Source: Gilvimarinus agarilyticus
GTDB lineage: Bacteria > Pseudomonadota > Gammaproteobacteria > Pseudomonadales > Cellvibrionaceae
Assembly (NCBI RefSeq): GCF_000832015.1
Contig: NZ_JXCJ01000001.1
Location: 3,210,364-3,246,408, forward strand
DNA length: 36,045 nt
Reading direction: 5' to 3'
Shown: one piece after another, positions 1 to 7,629 of the stretch
Layout: every line of letters starts with the position of its first letter
How positions within the stretch are numbered: the stretch's first letter is position 1
Position numbers and translations under genes: made by a program
The notes under the pieces: model-generated
Database searches by the model: none
What the model saw: the letters and a program-made list of their open reading frames with translations, nothing else
What the model was told of the DNA's origin: nothing

Positions 1-459
1 CCCGCCGGCAACACCATTGCCCTCAATAAAAAGGCGAAATTTGATTACCACCTACAGGACAAACTGGAGGCAGGTATCGTACTGCTGGGCTGGGAAGTCA
101 AAAGCCTACGGGCCGGAAAAATACAGCTCACGGACACCTACGTGATTTTTCAAAATGGCGAGGCGTTTTTGGTAGGTGCTCAAATCTCGCCCCTTGCGAC
201 CGTCTCGACCCACTACGTAGTGGAGCCCAACCGCTCACGCAAACTGTTAATGCATGAAAAAGAGCTGGCCAAACTGCGCCAGGCCACCGAGCAAAAAGGC
301 TACACCGTTATTGCCACCGCCATGTACTGGAAGCAGCACTTAGTTAAGGTCGAGGTGGCGCTGGGTAAAGGGAAGCAGATGCACGACAAGCGCGAAACCG
401 AAAAAGAGCGCGATTGGAACCGTCAAAAGCAACGGCTATTTCAAAGCGACGCCCGTTGA
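1..459 (+). CDS. smpB: SsrA-binding protein SmpB (5' end outside window)
   Basis: SmpB binds tmRNA (SsrA) and delivers it to stalled ribosomes for trans-translation. The frame is open from base 1 and encodes about 152 residues. It starts inside the N-terminal region ([12 protein letters not shown]) and continues through the conserved [13 protein letters not shown] segment. The basic C-terminal tail ([18 protein letters not shown]) is the helix that enters the ribosome. Only about the first 8-12 residues are missing, judged from the usual length near 160. The GTG at 142 is internal and is not the start. No tmRNA gene is visible downstream in this window. A GC-rich hairpin follows the stop codon. 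Confidence 0.97.
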   Translation, partial: PAGNTIALNKKAKFDYHLQDKLEAGIVLLGWEVKSLRAGKIQLTDTYVIFQNGEAFLVGAQISPLATVSTHYVVEPNRSRKLLMHEKELAKLRQATEQKGYTVIATAMYWKQHLVKVEVALGKGKQMHDKRETEKERDWNRQKQRLFQSDAR

Positions 460-465
460 CCTCCT

Positions 466-490
466 GCGCGCAGCCTCCGGGCTAGCGCGC
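466..490 (+). terminator. Hairpin after smpB
   Basis: GCGCGC (466-471) pairs with GCGCGC (485-490), with an inner GCC/GGC and a TCCG loop. It lies just after the smpB stop. No U-run follows, so intrinsic termination is possible but not certain. Confidence 0.4.
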
Positions 491-613
491 CCCCTCCCAT
501 CCCCAATTTTCCGATTGTGAATACAAACGAGCCCTGATACGCGCGGTTGCACCGACAATCGGTTGAGTTATAGTGGCAATTTATTGCGTCAAATAACAAA
601 CGGCAAACAGGCT

Positions 614-1960
614 ATGGCAGCGCGCGGACAATTTTCGAGCAAAATCGGCTTCTTACTGGCAGCAGCAGGCTCGGCCGTAGGGCTCGGCAATATCTGGGGG
701 TTTCCAACGCAAGCTGCCAGCAATGGGGGCGCCGCATTTTTATTGGTGTATCTGATTTTGGCGTTTGTGCTTGCCTACCCGGCATTGATGGCCGAGCTTA
801 CCATTGGCCGCTACGCCCGCGCCAATGTCGTTACTGCGCTCTCCCAGCTTCATCCATCAGCTCTGCTTAAACGCACTGGGTTCGTGGTAGGCTTGAGTGC
901 ACTTACCGTAGCCGTGCTTATTTTAAGCTTTTACGCCATCGTTGCCGGCTGGATGCTCGCCGAGTTTTTGAGCCCGGCGGCGCAACTGCTGCAATGGGGC
1001 GCGGGAACCAATTGGCTCAGCACTCAAGGCTTTGGGCGCAACGCGCTAATGTGTGCGGTAATGTCGCTGGCAACCATCATGATCATCGCCAGAGGCGTCG
1101 AGCAAGGCATTGAGGCGTGGTCCACCCGGTTAATGCCCGCCTTATTTTTGATCCTGCTAGGCATGATCATTTATGTGTTTACCCAGCCGGGTGCCACCAC
1201 GGGGCTTAAGGCTTACCTAATTCCCAACCTCAGCCAGCTGGGTGACCCATCATTAATTTTAAGCGCTATGGGGCAGGCCTTTTTCTCGCTCTCACTCGGG
1301 GTGGGCACCATGCTAATTTACGGCTCGTACCTGCGTGACACCGACAACCTACCCCGCATGGGGGCCGCCGTCACCTTGCTCGATACCGGCTTTGCGTTTA
1401 CCGCCGGCCTGCTTATTTTACCCGCGATTTACGTTGCTCAAACCAAAGGCATAACGGTATTTAACGACGCAGGGACACTAATCGCCGGGCCAGATCTGAT
1501 CTTTCAGGTATTGCCCGCCTTATTTGACAGCATGGGCGCTGCCGGCAGTTGGCTAGCCCTGGCGTTTTTTGCCCTGATGAGTATTGCCGCTCTAACCTCA
1601 GCGATTTCGCTGCTAGAGGTGCCCGTCTCGGTGGCCGTGGAACGCTGGGGCTTTAGCCGGCCACTGGCCGCGCTATTCTCGGGCGGTATCATTTTTGCCA
1701 TTAGCTTATTGATTATCTGGCAGTTCGATGCCCTATTTAACGGGGTAATCACCCTCACCACCGTGTACGGCCAACCCTTACTCGGTGTGGCACTTTGCCT
1801 GTTTGCCGGCTGGGTGATGCATCGCCATCAATTGCTTAAAGAGCTGAGCAACGGCCACCCCGAAATTGAATCGACATGGTTCTGGAAGCTGTGGCCTTTT
1901 TACGTAAAATTTATTTGCCCGGCACTTATTCTGGTGACGTTTTTGCAAAGCGTTCGGTAG
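614..1960 (+). CDS. Sodium-dependent transporter, NSS (SNF) family
   Basis: This is an inner-membrane Na+-coupled symporter of the neurotransmitter:sodium symporter family, which usually imports amino acids; the substrate cannot be read from sequence. The first segment carries the family hallmark GSAVGLGNIWGFP, the TM1 unwound region that forms the sodium and substrate sites. About 11-12 hydrophobic segments follow over 448 residues, which is typical of bacterial members. The frame stays open upstream to a TTG at 563. I chose the ATG at 614 because it gives the usual short cytoplasmic lead (MAARGQFSSK) before TM1; there is no strong ribosome binding site at either position. It appears monocistronic. 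Confidence 0.9.
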   Translation: MAARGQFSSKIGFLLAAAGSAVGLGNIWGFPTQAASNGGAAFLLVYLILAFVLAYPALMAELTIGRYARANVVTALSQLHPSALLKRTGFVVGLSALTVAVLILSFYAIVAGWMLAEFLSPAAQLLQWGAGTNWLSTQGFGRNALMCAVMSLATIMIIARGVEQGIEAWSTRLMPALFLILLGMIIYVFTQPGATTGLKAYLIPNLSQLGDPSLILSAMGQAFFSLSLGVGTMLIYGSYLRDTDNLPRMGAAVTLLDTGFAFTAGLLILPAIYVAQTKGITVFNDAGTLIAGPDLIFQVLPALFDSMGAAGSWLALAFFALMSIAALTSAISLLEVPVSVAVERWGFSRPLAALFSGGIIFAISLLIIWQFDALFNGVITLTTVYGQPLLGVALCLFAGWVMHRHQLLKELSNGHPEIESTWFWKLWPFYVKFICPALILVTFLQSVR

Positions 1961-2065
1961 CCTTAACTGCACCACAAAACATCTGTTAAAAATTGTACCT
2001 AAGCGACCTATTTTTCGATAACTCACTTACACTCTCGTAATCAAATTAACCTACGGGAGATCAGG

Positions 2066-3886
2066 ATGACACTCACAGGCTATTTCGGACCAGCCGCCAT
2101 CTCGGCTTGCTCATTGTTGTTAGCCGCTTGCGGCGGCGATTCGGATAATGAAGGAAGTTCAAACCCTGCCACTGAGCAAATTACAATTTCTACCGAGTCA
2201 TCCGCGGGCGGCACTCTCACACCCAGCGAGCTAACGGTCGACGTACAAAGTGAAGCGACGCTTACAGCCACCCCCGATGCGGGTTACCGTGTAGCCTCAA
2301 TATCCGGTTGCGGTGGTGAGCTCAGCGGTAACGACTATGTGATTAGCAGCGTCAACAACGACTGCATGGTGACAGCAGATTTTGAAATAACGCCGCCGAT
2401 GCTTACGCTAACCGCGAACCCCGGGCGACAAGTTACCCTGCAATGGAGTGACACAGAGGCCGCTGTCGACGAGTATCGTGTGCAACGTTTGGCGCCGGAG
2501 CCGGGCACATTTGACACCCTCTCCACGGTGCCCGCAACGACCCATGAGTACACATTTACCGCCTCGGTTGAGGAAACCACCTCTGGCACCTATAAAGTTC
2601 AGGCGTGCGTTAATGATACTTGCACCGAGTCAAACACGGCGGATATGATCGACCAAGCGGCGGGTTTTATAGAAACATTTGCAGTGCCCGCGACCGATGA
2701 ATCCCATTACAGTGAGATAACCTTCAGCCAAAATGGACGTGCCGCCTATATGGTCACCCCCGAAGGCGACTGCCACGGGTGTTATGGCGTTGATGTTTAC
2801 AACAAAACAGACGATCAATGGAGTAAGACCGATCGCCTTATTTTACCCGTATCTGAGCGGCTCATAGAAAGTGGAACTACGACACCTACAGTAACAACCT
2901 CTGAAAATGGCGATGTGTTGGTGGTGGCGGCTGAACAACACTCAGTGCAACTGCCCGACCAAAGTGAGCAGAGCCGGCGCGCCGGCGTTATTTACCTTTA
3001 CAGCAAAACCAACAACCAATGGGGCGAGCCGCAAAAAATTGTCTCGCAGTGGCCAGGAGAATTGCGGCGCTTTGGCGGCTCGGTGGCACTCTCGGCCGAT
3101 GGAGAAACCTTAGTAGCCGGCTCGTCTTATCTTGGCCCTGGCGCCTGGCTCGATATCACGCCGCAACCGCCATGGTCGTATTGGTTTAGCACCGAAAAGC
3201 TTGAGTTTTGGAGCCATAAAACCGGTGAATGGCAATTTGAGCAGGCCGTAGGCATCGATACCGGGGAATATTTTGGGGCCGACGTTAGACTTTCGGACGA
3301 TGGCAATGTTCTGGTAGCACGATCCAGCGATGAGTTGGGCAGTCATCGCGACGCCAGCGGCAGCATTCATATTTTCGCCCGAACGGACAATACCTGGACG
3401 CGGCAAAACAGCTTTTCGACACAGCTGGACAACTCCGTTACACACCCAAACTCTACCTATGGGGCCAACGCGCACCTCAGTGGTGACGGCGAGACCCTCT
3501 ACGTCGAAAGCACAAACTTTTTCGGAAATGACCATAACCTGGTTGAATCTATTGATACTTTTACAAAAACCGATGGCGAGTGGCAACTGTTATCGAGCGA
3601 TGTCATCGAAACCAATTCATTGCCCCCGGCTCGCACAGTTACAGTCGATGGGCAATTTTATAAAGCGCAAGAAGTCGACACCTGCCCCACAGACAACGTT
3701 ATTTCGATATCAAGCAGTAGCGACAGTGATTACATCGATTTACGCGAGTGGTATGAAGGGCAATGGCACCACCGGCTCTGCTTTCAGGCAGAAGGCGATG
3801 CTCAGTACATACAGGCGTTGGAAGACGGCACGATGGTATTAATGCTTAATCAAAATGCCGACAATCTCTTATTTTTATTCTTTTAG
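2066..3886 (+). CDS. Large surface lipoprotein with InlB-like repeat, Fn3-like and propeller-like regions
   Basis: The function is not recognised. The protein has 606 residues, a signal peptide and a lipobox LAAC, making Cys22 the likely lipidation site. Residues about 40-108 resemble a bacterial InlB-type beta repeat (GGTLTPSELTVDV, then TATPDAGYRVASISGCGG). Residues about 112-193 look like a fibronectin type III domain (VTLQWSDTEAAVDEYRVQR). The remaining 400 residues contain recurring units such as VALSADGETLVAGS, VRLSDDGNVLVARS and AHLSGDGETLYVES, which suggests a beta-propeller of integrin-alpha/FG-GAP or WD40-like type. A GGGAG ribosome site lies just upstream. The product is probably anchored in the outer membrane and exposed or periplasmic. 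The domain calls are inference from visible motifs. Confidence 0.75.
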   Translation: MTLTGYFGPAAISACSLLLAACGGDSDNEGSSNPATEQITISTESSAGGTLTPSELTVDVQSEATLTATPDAGYRVASISGCGGELSGNDYVISSVNNDCMVTADFEITPPMLTLTANPGRQVTLQWSDTEAAVDEYRVQRLAPEPGTFDTLSTVPATTHEYTFTASVEETTSGTYKVQACVNDTCTESNTADMIDQAAGFIETFAVPATDESHYSEITFSQNGRAAYMVTPEGDCHGCYGVDVYNKTDDQWSKTDRLILPVSERLIESGTTTPTVTTSENGDVLVVAAEQHSVQLPDQSEQSRRAGVIYLYSKTNNQWGEPQKIVSQWPGELRRFGGSVALSADGETLVAGSSYLGPGAWLDITPQPPWSYWFSTEKLEFWSHKTGEWQFEQAVGIDTGEYFGADVRLSDDGNVLVARSSDELGSHRDASGSIHIFARTDNTWTRQNSFSTQLDNSVTHPNSTYGANAHLSGDGETLYVESTNFFGNDHNLVESIDTFTKTDGEWQLLSSDVIETNSLPPARTVTVDGQFYKAQEVDTCPTDNVISISSSSDSDYIDLREWYEGQWHHRLCFQAEGDAQYIQALEDGTMVLMLNQNADNLLFLFF

Positions 3887-3916
3887 TCTTATCGACATCT
3901 GGGGGCGCGGCACCCC

Positions 3917-3969
3917 CCCAGCAATGCACTGACAGTTACCACAACTAACGCTGTCGGTGCATTACTGGG
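3917..3969. terminator. Long hairpin between convergent genes
   Basis: CCCAG plus AATGCACTGACAG (3917-3935) pairs with CTGTCGGTGCATT plus CTGGG (3951-3969) with only small mismatches. It lies between the converging lipoprotein and Met/His-rich genes, so it could end transcription from both sides. There is no clear U-run. Confidence 0.5.
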
Positions 3970-3976
3970 TTACCCG

Positions 3977-5056
3977 TTAAAAAGCGTATGACAGGTTCAC
4001 GTTAACGCTGTCATCCAGCCCCAGCTGGTAGCCGTTGTAATCTTCCTCTAAACGAGTCACCCACTCTACCCCCAGGCGTAGCCCGGCAAAATCACCGCCA
4101 GTAACCACGGTATTAATACCCAAAGCACCATCAAGAAATTCACCGCCGTAGTTGGCTTGAATATCCGCCGGGCTCGAGTGATTGTGCGCACCATTGTAAT
4201 GGCCGCTAATGGCGTCTTGATCGGTCCAGTTAACCCGAGCGGATACACTCACCCAATCGAGTACGCGCACCGCGCCCCACGCCGTGGCACCGTAGGTGTC
4301 GCCCAGCGCATAACCTGAATCGTTGGCATCCTCCAGGCGAATCACTGCCGAAGCTTGCGCACCCCAGTTAAGCACGCCTGCGGTACCGGTATAAGTAACA
4401 GAGGGCGTGGCATCCCAAGTACCGGAGCCTAGTTGCATACCATAATGCACAAAGGTGCCATCGGGGTTTTTCAGATCGGACTTACCCGTTGGCGCATTCA
4501 CCCCGAGCGTACCGAGCAGCGTGTGGTGCTCGGCGGCAATCAATTTATACAGCGCACTAAAATTGGTATCGCCAAAGCCGTCTACCTCGTGGGACATGTG
4601 TCCCATCGCATGACCGTGACCATGGTCCATCTCCATTGAGTCACCCATACCCATTTCCATGCCGTGACCATGATCCATCATACCGGTGCCCGCCATATCC
4701 ATACTCATGGTCATGTACATGGGCATAACCATGAGCGTCAGGCGATCGGTGGGCGCGTACATAATGTCCAGCATGGTCATTTCCATGGTCATAGCTGTCG
4801 GCATCATAGAGTAGCCAGCCGCGGCCAACTCATCGGCACCAATGGCGTCACTACCCTGATAAAGGCCGTTATAGCTGCTGTGGCTATAACGGTAGCCAGT
4901 CATCACCTCGCCTTTATTGTGGGCGTGATCTACCATAACGCCTGCAGGGGCGTGAGACTCTGGTCGAAATGTCTGCTCGTGAGCACTCGCACTGGTCGCC
5001 GCCAACGCCGCTGCCACTGCGCTCAAAGCCCATCCCCGTATCCTATTTATCGTCAT
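3977..5056 (-). CDS. Met/His-rich outer-membrane protein, MetA-pathway/transporter-like beta barrel
   Basis: The protein has 359 residues and a signal peptide (about 1-25, ending ATSASA before HEQ). The body resembles the outer-membrane family annotated as transporter or MetA-pathway of phenol degradation (APTDRLTLMV, VDGFGDTNFSALYK, GVNAPTGKSD). The C-terminal Phe in LSYAF is typical of beta-barrel insertion by BAM. Residues about 84-155 form an exceptional Met/His tract (for example MEMDHGHGHAMGHMSHE), suggesting copper or other soft-metal binding in a loop or periplasmic turn. It is transcribed alone, divergent from the DUF4136 genes. The metal role is inferred from composition only. A CueR-type regulator lies 28 kb away in the same window, but no CueR-like operator is visible upstream of this gene. 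Confidence 0.8.
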   Translation of the reverse strand: MTINRIRGWALSAVAAALAATSASAHEQTFRPESHAPAGVMVDHAHNKGEVMTGYRYSHSSYNGLYQGSDAIGADELAAAGYSMMPTAMTMEMTMLDIMYAPTDRLTLMVMPMYMTMSMDMAGTGMMDHGHGMEMGMGDSMEMDHGHGHAMGHMSHEVDGFGDTNFSALYKLIAAEHHTLLGTLGVNAPTGKSDLKNPDGTFVHYGMQLGSGTWDATPSVTYTGTAGVLNWGAQASAVIRLEDANDSGYALGDTYGATAWGAVRVLDWVSVSARVNWTDQDAISGHYNGAHNHSSPADIQANYGGEFLDGALGINTVVTGGDFAGLRLGVEWVTRLEEDYNGYQLGLDDSVNVNLSYAF

Positions 5057-5296
5057 TGCCTCGCTCCTACGTCCTATTTATCGAGTCGCTAAAATCAAAG
5101 GCCCGTATTGTACCCTGCCTGAGAAGAATGTGAGTGTGTCAAAATGTCGCGCCTTGGGTAGCCAGACGCAATCAGAGTATGGATTTTTGTCATGATTTAA
5201 GGGTCAAATGCTATTCTGACGCAACTTTGAAGCGTATTTATCGATATACTAGGCCCAATCAACTCGATAACAAACCATGTACTGGGAGAATAGAAT

Positions 5297-5905
5297 ATGA
5301 ATCACGTAAGTAAGCGAGCCGCTCGCTGGGCAAAGCTCGTCGCCGTATGTGTGCTGGGTAGCGCATTACTGGCTGGCTGTGCCTCCAGCGGCCCGACCAT
5401 TCAAAGTGATTACAACCGTGACGCGGACTTTACGGCCTACCAAACCTTTGCCTTTGTCGACCCTCTCGGCACCGATAAATCGGGCTACTCCACATTGGTA
5501 ACCAGCCACTTTAAATCCGCCGCTCGCGACGAGATGGAGCAACTGGGTTACACCTACTCGGAGCAGTCACCCGATTTGCTGGTCAACTTTTTTTCCAACA
5601 CCGAAAACCGCACTGACATCCGCAGCACGCCGTCGATGACAGCCTCTTATGGTTACTACGGCTACCGCAGCGGGTTGTACATGGGGCTGCCACTGTACGG
5701 TTCTGAAACCGAGACCCGCCACTATAAGGTCGGCACGCTTAATATCGACGTGGTTGACGCCGAAAAAGAGCAGCTTATTTGGGAAGGTGTAGCCGAGGGC
5801 AAACTCAGTAAAGAAGCCATGGCCAATCCGCGCGACGCGATACGCTCGGCTGTGCAGCAAATTTTTACCACTTATCCGACGTACCCTACGCCAGACGACA
5901 AGTAA
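5297..5905 (+). CDS. DUF4136 lipoprotein (copy 1)
   Basis: The protein has 202 residues with a signal peptide and lipobox (LLAGCASSG), so it is a lipoprotein of the envelope. It matches the DUF4136 pattern: a start like DADFTAYQTFAFVDP, a middle with a conserved LLVNFF strand, and an end with GTLNIDVVDAEKEQLIWEGVAEG. The family's function is unknown. A shorter paralogue follows after 54 bases, and the two share the same motif order, which points to tandem duplication. The region between this gene and its divergent neighbour is 240 bp and must carry both promoters; I see no confident -35/-10 pair. A GGGAG ribosome site precedes the ATG. Confidence 0.88.
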   Translation: MNHVSKRAARWAKLVAVCVLGSALLAGCASSGPTIQSDYNRDADFTAYQTFAFVDPLGTDKSGYSTLVTSHFKSAARDEMEQLGYTYSEQSPDLLVNFFSNTENRTDIRSTPSMTASYGYYGYRSGLYMGLPLYGSETETRHYKVGTLNIDVVDAEKEQLIWEGVAEGKLSKEAMANPRDAIRSAVQQIFTTYPTYPTPDDK

Positions 5906-5911
5906 CGGCAT

Positions 5912-5939
5912 GTCGCGGGCAGGCTAGCCTGCCCGCGAC
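5912..5939 (+). terminator. Perfect 28-nt palindrome between the two DUF4136 genes
   Basis: A 13-base arm starting GTCGCGGGCAGG (5912-5924) is exactly complementary to 5927-5939, with only TA between. It lies directly after the stop of copy 1 and has no U-run. It is more likely an mRNA-stabilising or attenuating hairpin than a full terminator. Confidence 0.55.
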
Positions 5940-5959
5940 GCCCCGACTCAGGATTTCAT

Positions 5960-6541
5960 ATGATGCACCTGCGCCACTCCGGCTTTCTGTTCGCGCTCAT
6001 CAGCGCTTTCTTGCTCAGCGCTTGTACAACGGCGCCAACACCGCACATACAAAGTCACGCGGACAAAGACACCGACTTTAGCGCTTATCAAACCTTCTCG
6101 CTCACCAGCTCCCCAGAGGTTAGCGTATACGGTGAACCTACGCCCTTCACGCAAGATATGGCAGACGCCATCGCTCATGAGTTAAGTAAGAAAGGCTACC
6201 AACAGGTGCCTAGCGACGGCGACTTATTTATCAACTTCCGCCTGGAGATTGATAACGACGTGGAAGCCTTTAATAATGCTGTACCCGTCACGCCTGACCG
6301 GGTTGGGTATTACCGCTCCTGGTCGTCGCTTTACGGCCCGCTGCCTCAAGAGCGCGAAGGCGGAACTACGCGCATTACCTACACGGGTGTAATCAATATT
6401 GATGTGGTAGATCGCGAGGCCAACCATGCTGTCTGGCAAGGGGTGTATCAGCGCGCCCTGACGGCCGACGATGAAACCGGCCACAGCAAGGCAATTGAGC
6501 AAGCGGTTAAATCATTGCTGTTCTCACTCCCCAGCCCATAA
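5960..6541 (+). CDS. DUF4136 lipoprotein (copy 2)
   Basis: The protein has 193 residues, a signal peptide and a lipobox (LLSACTTAP). The DUF4136 features are the same as in copy 1: DTDFSAYQTFSLT near the start, GDLFINFRLEI in the middle and GVINIDVVDREANHAVWQGV near the end. There are two adjacent ATG codons (5960 and 5963), and AGGA (5950-5953) is a reasonable ribosome site for either. It is probably co-transcribed with copy 1, with the intervening hairpin possibly tuning the ratio of the two proteins. Divergence from copy 1 is large outside the motifs, so the duplication is old or maintained for different roles. Confidence 0.87.
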   Translation: MMHLRHSGFLFALISAFLLSACTTAPTPHIQSHADKDTDFSAYQTFSLTSSPEVSVYGEPTPFTQDMADAIAHELSKKGYQQVPSDGDLFINFRLEIDNDVEAFNNAVPVTPDRVGYYRSWSSLYGPLPQEREGGTTRITYTGVINIDVVDREANHAVWQGVYQRALTADDETGHSKAIEQAVKSLLFSLPSP

Positions 6542-6589
6542 ACAACACCAATCTAACACCCGCGGTCTATACTTTATTGTAGCCGTCAA

Positions 6590-6620
6590 TTAGCCTCAGA
6601 TCGGACGATCCTGAGGCTAA
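6590..6620 (+). terminator. Terminator-like hairpin after DUF4136 pair
   Basis: TTAGCCTCAG (6590-6599) pairs perfectly with CTGAGGCTAA (6611-6620), followed by TTTGCTTCTG. It is a strong 10-bp stem with a short T-rich tail after the second lipoprotein gene. Confidence 0.7.
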
Positions 6621-6677
6621 TTTGCTTCTGCGGCAACGTTAAGCGCTACCGACTTGTAACCAATATACGGAGATTCC

Positions 6678-7265
6678 ATGAAACCCCATTCCTCACTGGC
6701 CTTCGTCGCCACCTGTTGCTTACTAGGATCCGCCTGCGCCAACGGCGTTAATCAGAGCGATATGAATTACTCCATCAATATCAACTACGGTATTGTCGAG
6801 GCGGTAAACCCGGTTAAAGTTGATTCAAATGCCGGCGGTGGAGCCGCGATGGGCGGTATCATCGGTGCGGCTACGAGCAATCATCACAAACGGGGCGAAC
6901 ATGCGTTAGTCGGTGCCGTAGCCGGTGGCTTGCTAGCGGCGGTTATGCAGGGTAATCGAGAGGCATATGCATACCAAATTAACCTGGCCAGCGGCGGCAC
7001 CTTAAAAGTAATGACCGAGCAGGGAGATATTAGAGTCGGCGACTGCGTTAGCATTGAACAGGGCCACACGACTAACGTGCGCCGTGTAGCCAGCGTGTAT
7101 TGCGACTCCCACGGCGATGATGCGCTGCAACATCCCCACGTCGTATCCTCTGCCCATGAAGACGCCGCCGAGTGCCACACCGCCAAACAAATCGCCCTCA
7201 AGGCCGAAACCGAAGAAGAAATCGATATCGCCATCAAACGAGTGCGTGCACTCTGTGACGGTTAA
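6678..7265 (+). CDS. Glycine-zipper outer-membrane lipoprotein, SlyB/PcP-like
   Basis: The protein has 195 residues and a signal peptide with a likely lipobox-like LLGSAC near residue 19. Residues about 52-95 form a glycine-zipper two-helix segment (GGGAAMGGIIGAATS, then HALVGAVAGGLLAAVMQG), as in the SlyB/Rickettsia 17-kDa antigen family. A small beta domain follows (INLASGGTLKVMTEQG, then VGDCVSIEQG), which is also usual for SlyB-like proteins. The C-terminal 45 residues (AAECHTAKQIALKAETEEEIDIAIKRVRALC) are an extra charged helix not standard for SlyB. Such proteins sit in the outer membrane and respond to envelope stress. The precise role here is unknown. A GGAG ribosome site is present just before the ATG. 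Confidence 0.8.
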   Translation: MKPHSSLAFVATCCLLGSACANGVNQSDMNYSININYGIVEAVNPVKVDSNAGGGAAMGGIIGAATSNHHKRGEHALVGAVAGGLLAAVMQGNREAYAYQINLASGGTLKVMTEQGDIRVGDCVSIEQGHTTNVRRVASVYCDSHGDDALQHPHVVSSAHEDAAECHTAKQIALKAETEEEIDIAIKRVRALCDG

Positions 7266-7629
7266 CCCCACCAGGGCCCGGCTGCAAGTGCCGGGCACCC
7301 TTCCCCATGTAGCGCCCCCATTAAGTGCACCAAACCTTGCGCGCAACGCACATCATGGGCGACGCTATTTCTCTGGATAAGCCCGACACTTCGCCCGCCC
7401 CACATTGAAGCAACTGCGCGCACGACGTGCTGGATTGGTGCGCAGAAACAGTGCAAGCTCAGCTAAATTCGCGGCTACACCTCTTCGTTTCAGCTTAAAA
7501 CAGCACCAAAAAACCGCGCCATTACTTGGCTTAGCGTCTCATGCATTGCCATTATCGGTGTTTGGCACACTTCATGCTCAACGGCTAGTACGTCTAATAC
7601 AACCACGATAATGCGAGCCTCGAGAAACC
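7266..7629. other. 364-bp non-coding region upstream of allophanate hydrolase
   Basis: No convincing gene is present; a 68-codon plus-strand frame (7405-7611) has Arg/Leu/Ala-rich, atypical composition and no ribosome site. The region holds a sigma-54-type promoter near its right end. It also has several isolated GCAC/GTGC half-sites, for example TGCACCA near 7327 and TTGGTGC near 7436. These could be NtrC contacts, but none forms the full GCAC-N7-GTGC palindrome. Confidence 0.6.
7562..7578 (+). promoter_or_regulatory. Sigma-54 (RpoN) promoter for allophanate hydrolase
   Basis: TTGGCACACTTCATGCT matches the YTGGCACGNNNNTTGCW consensus with the -24 GG and -12 GC separated by exactly 10 bases; the mismatches are A for G at the end of the -24 box and A for the first T of the -12 box. 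The predicted start is near 7589, about 40 bases before the ATG. Sigma-54 control fits nitrogen-limitation expression of urea catabolism. Confidence 0.75.

Noticed and set aside
4664-5092. A His-rich plus-strand frame
   Set aside because: It is the complement of the Met/His codons of the outer-membrane gene, which has a signal peptide and family motifs on the minus strand.
7405-7611. A 68-codon frame upstream of allophanate hydrolase
   Set aside because: No ribosome site, low-complexity basic composition, and it overlaps the sigma-54 promoter.
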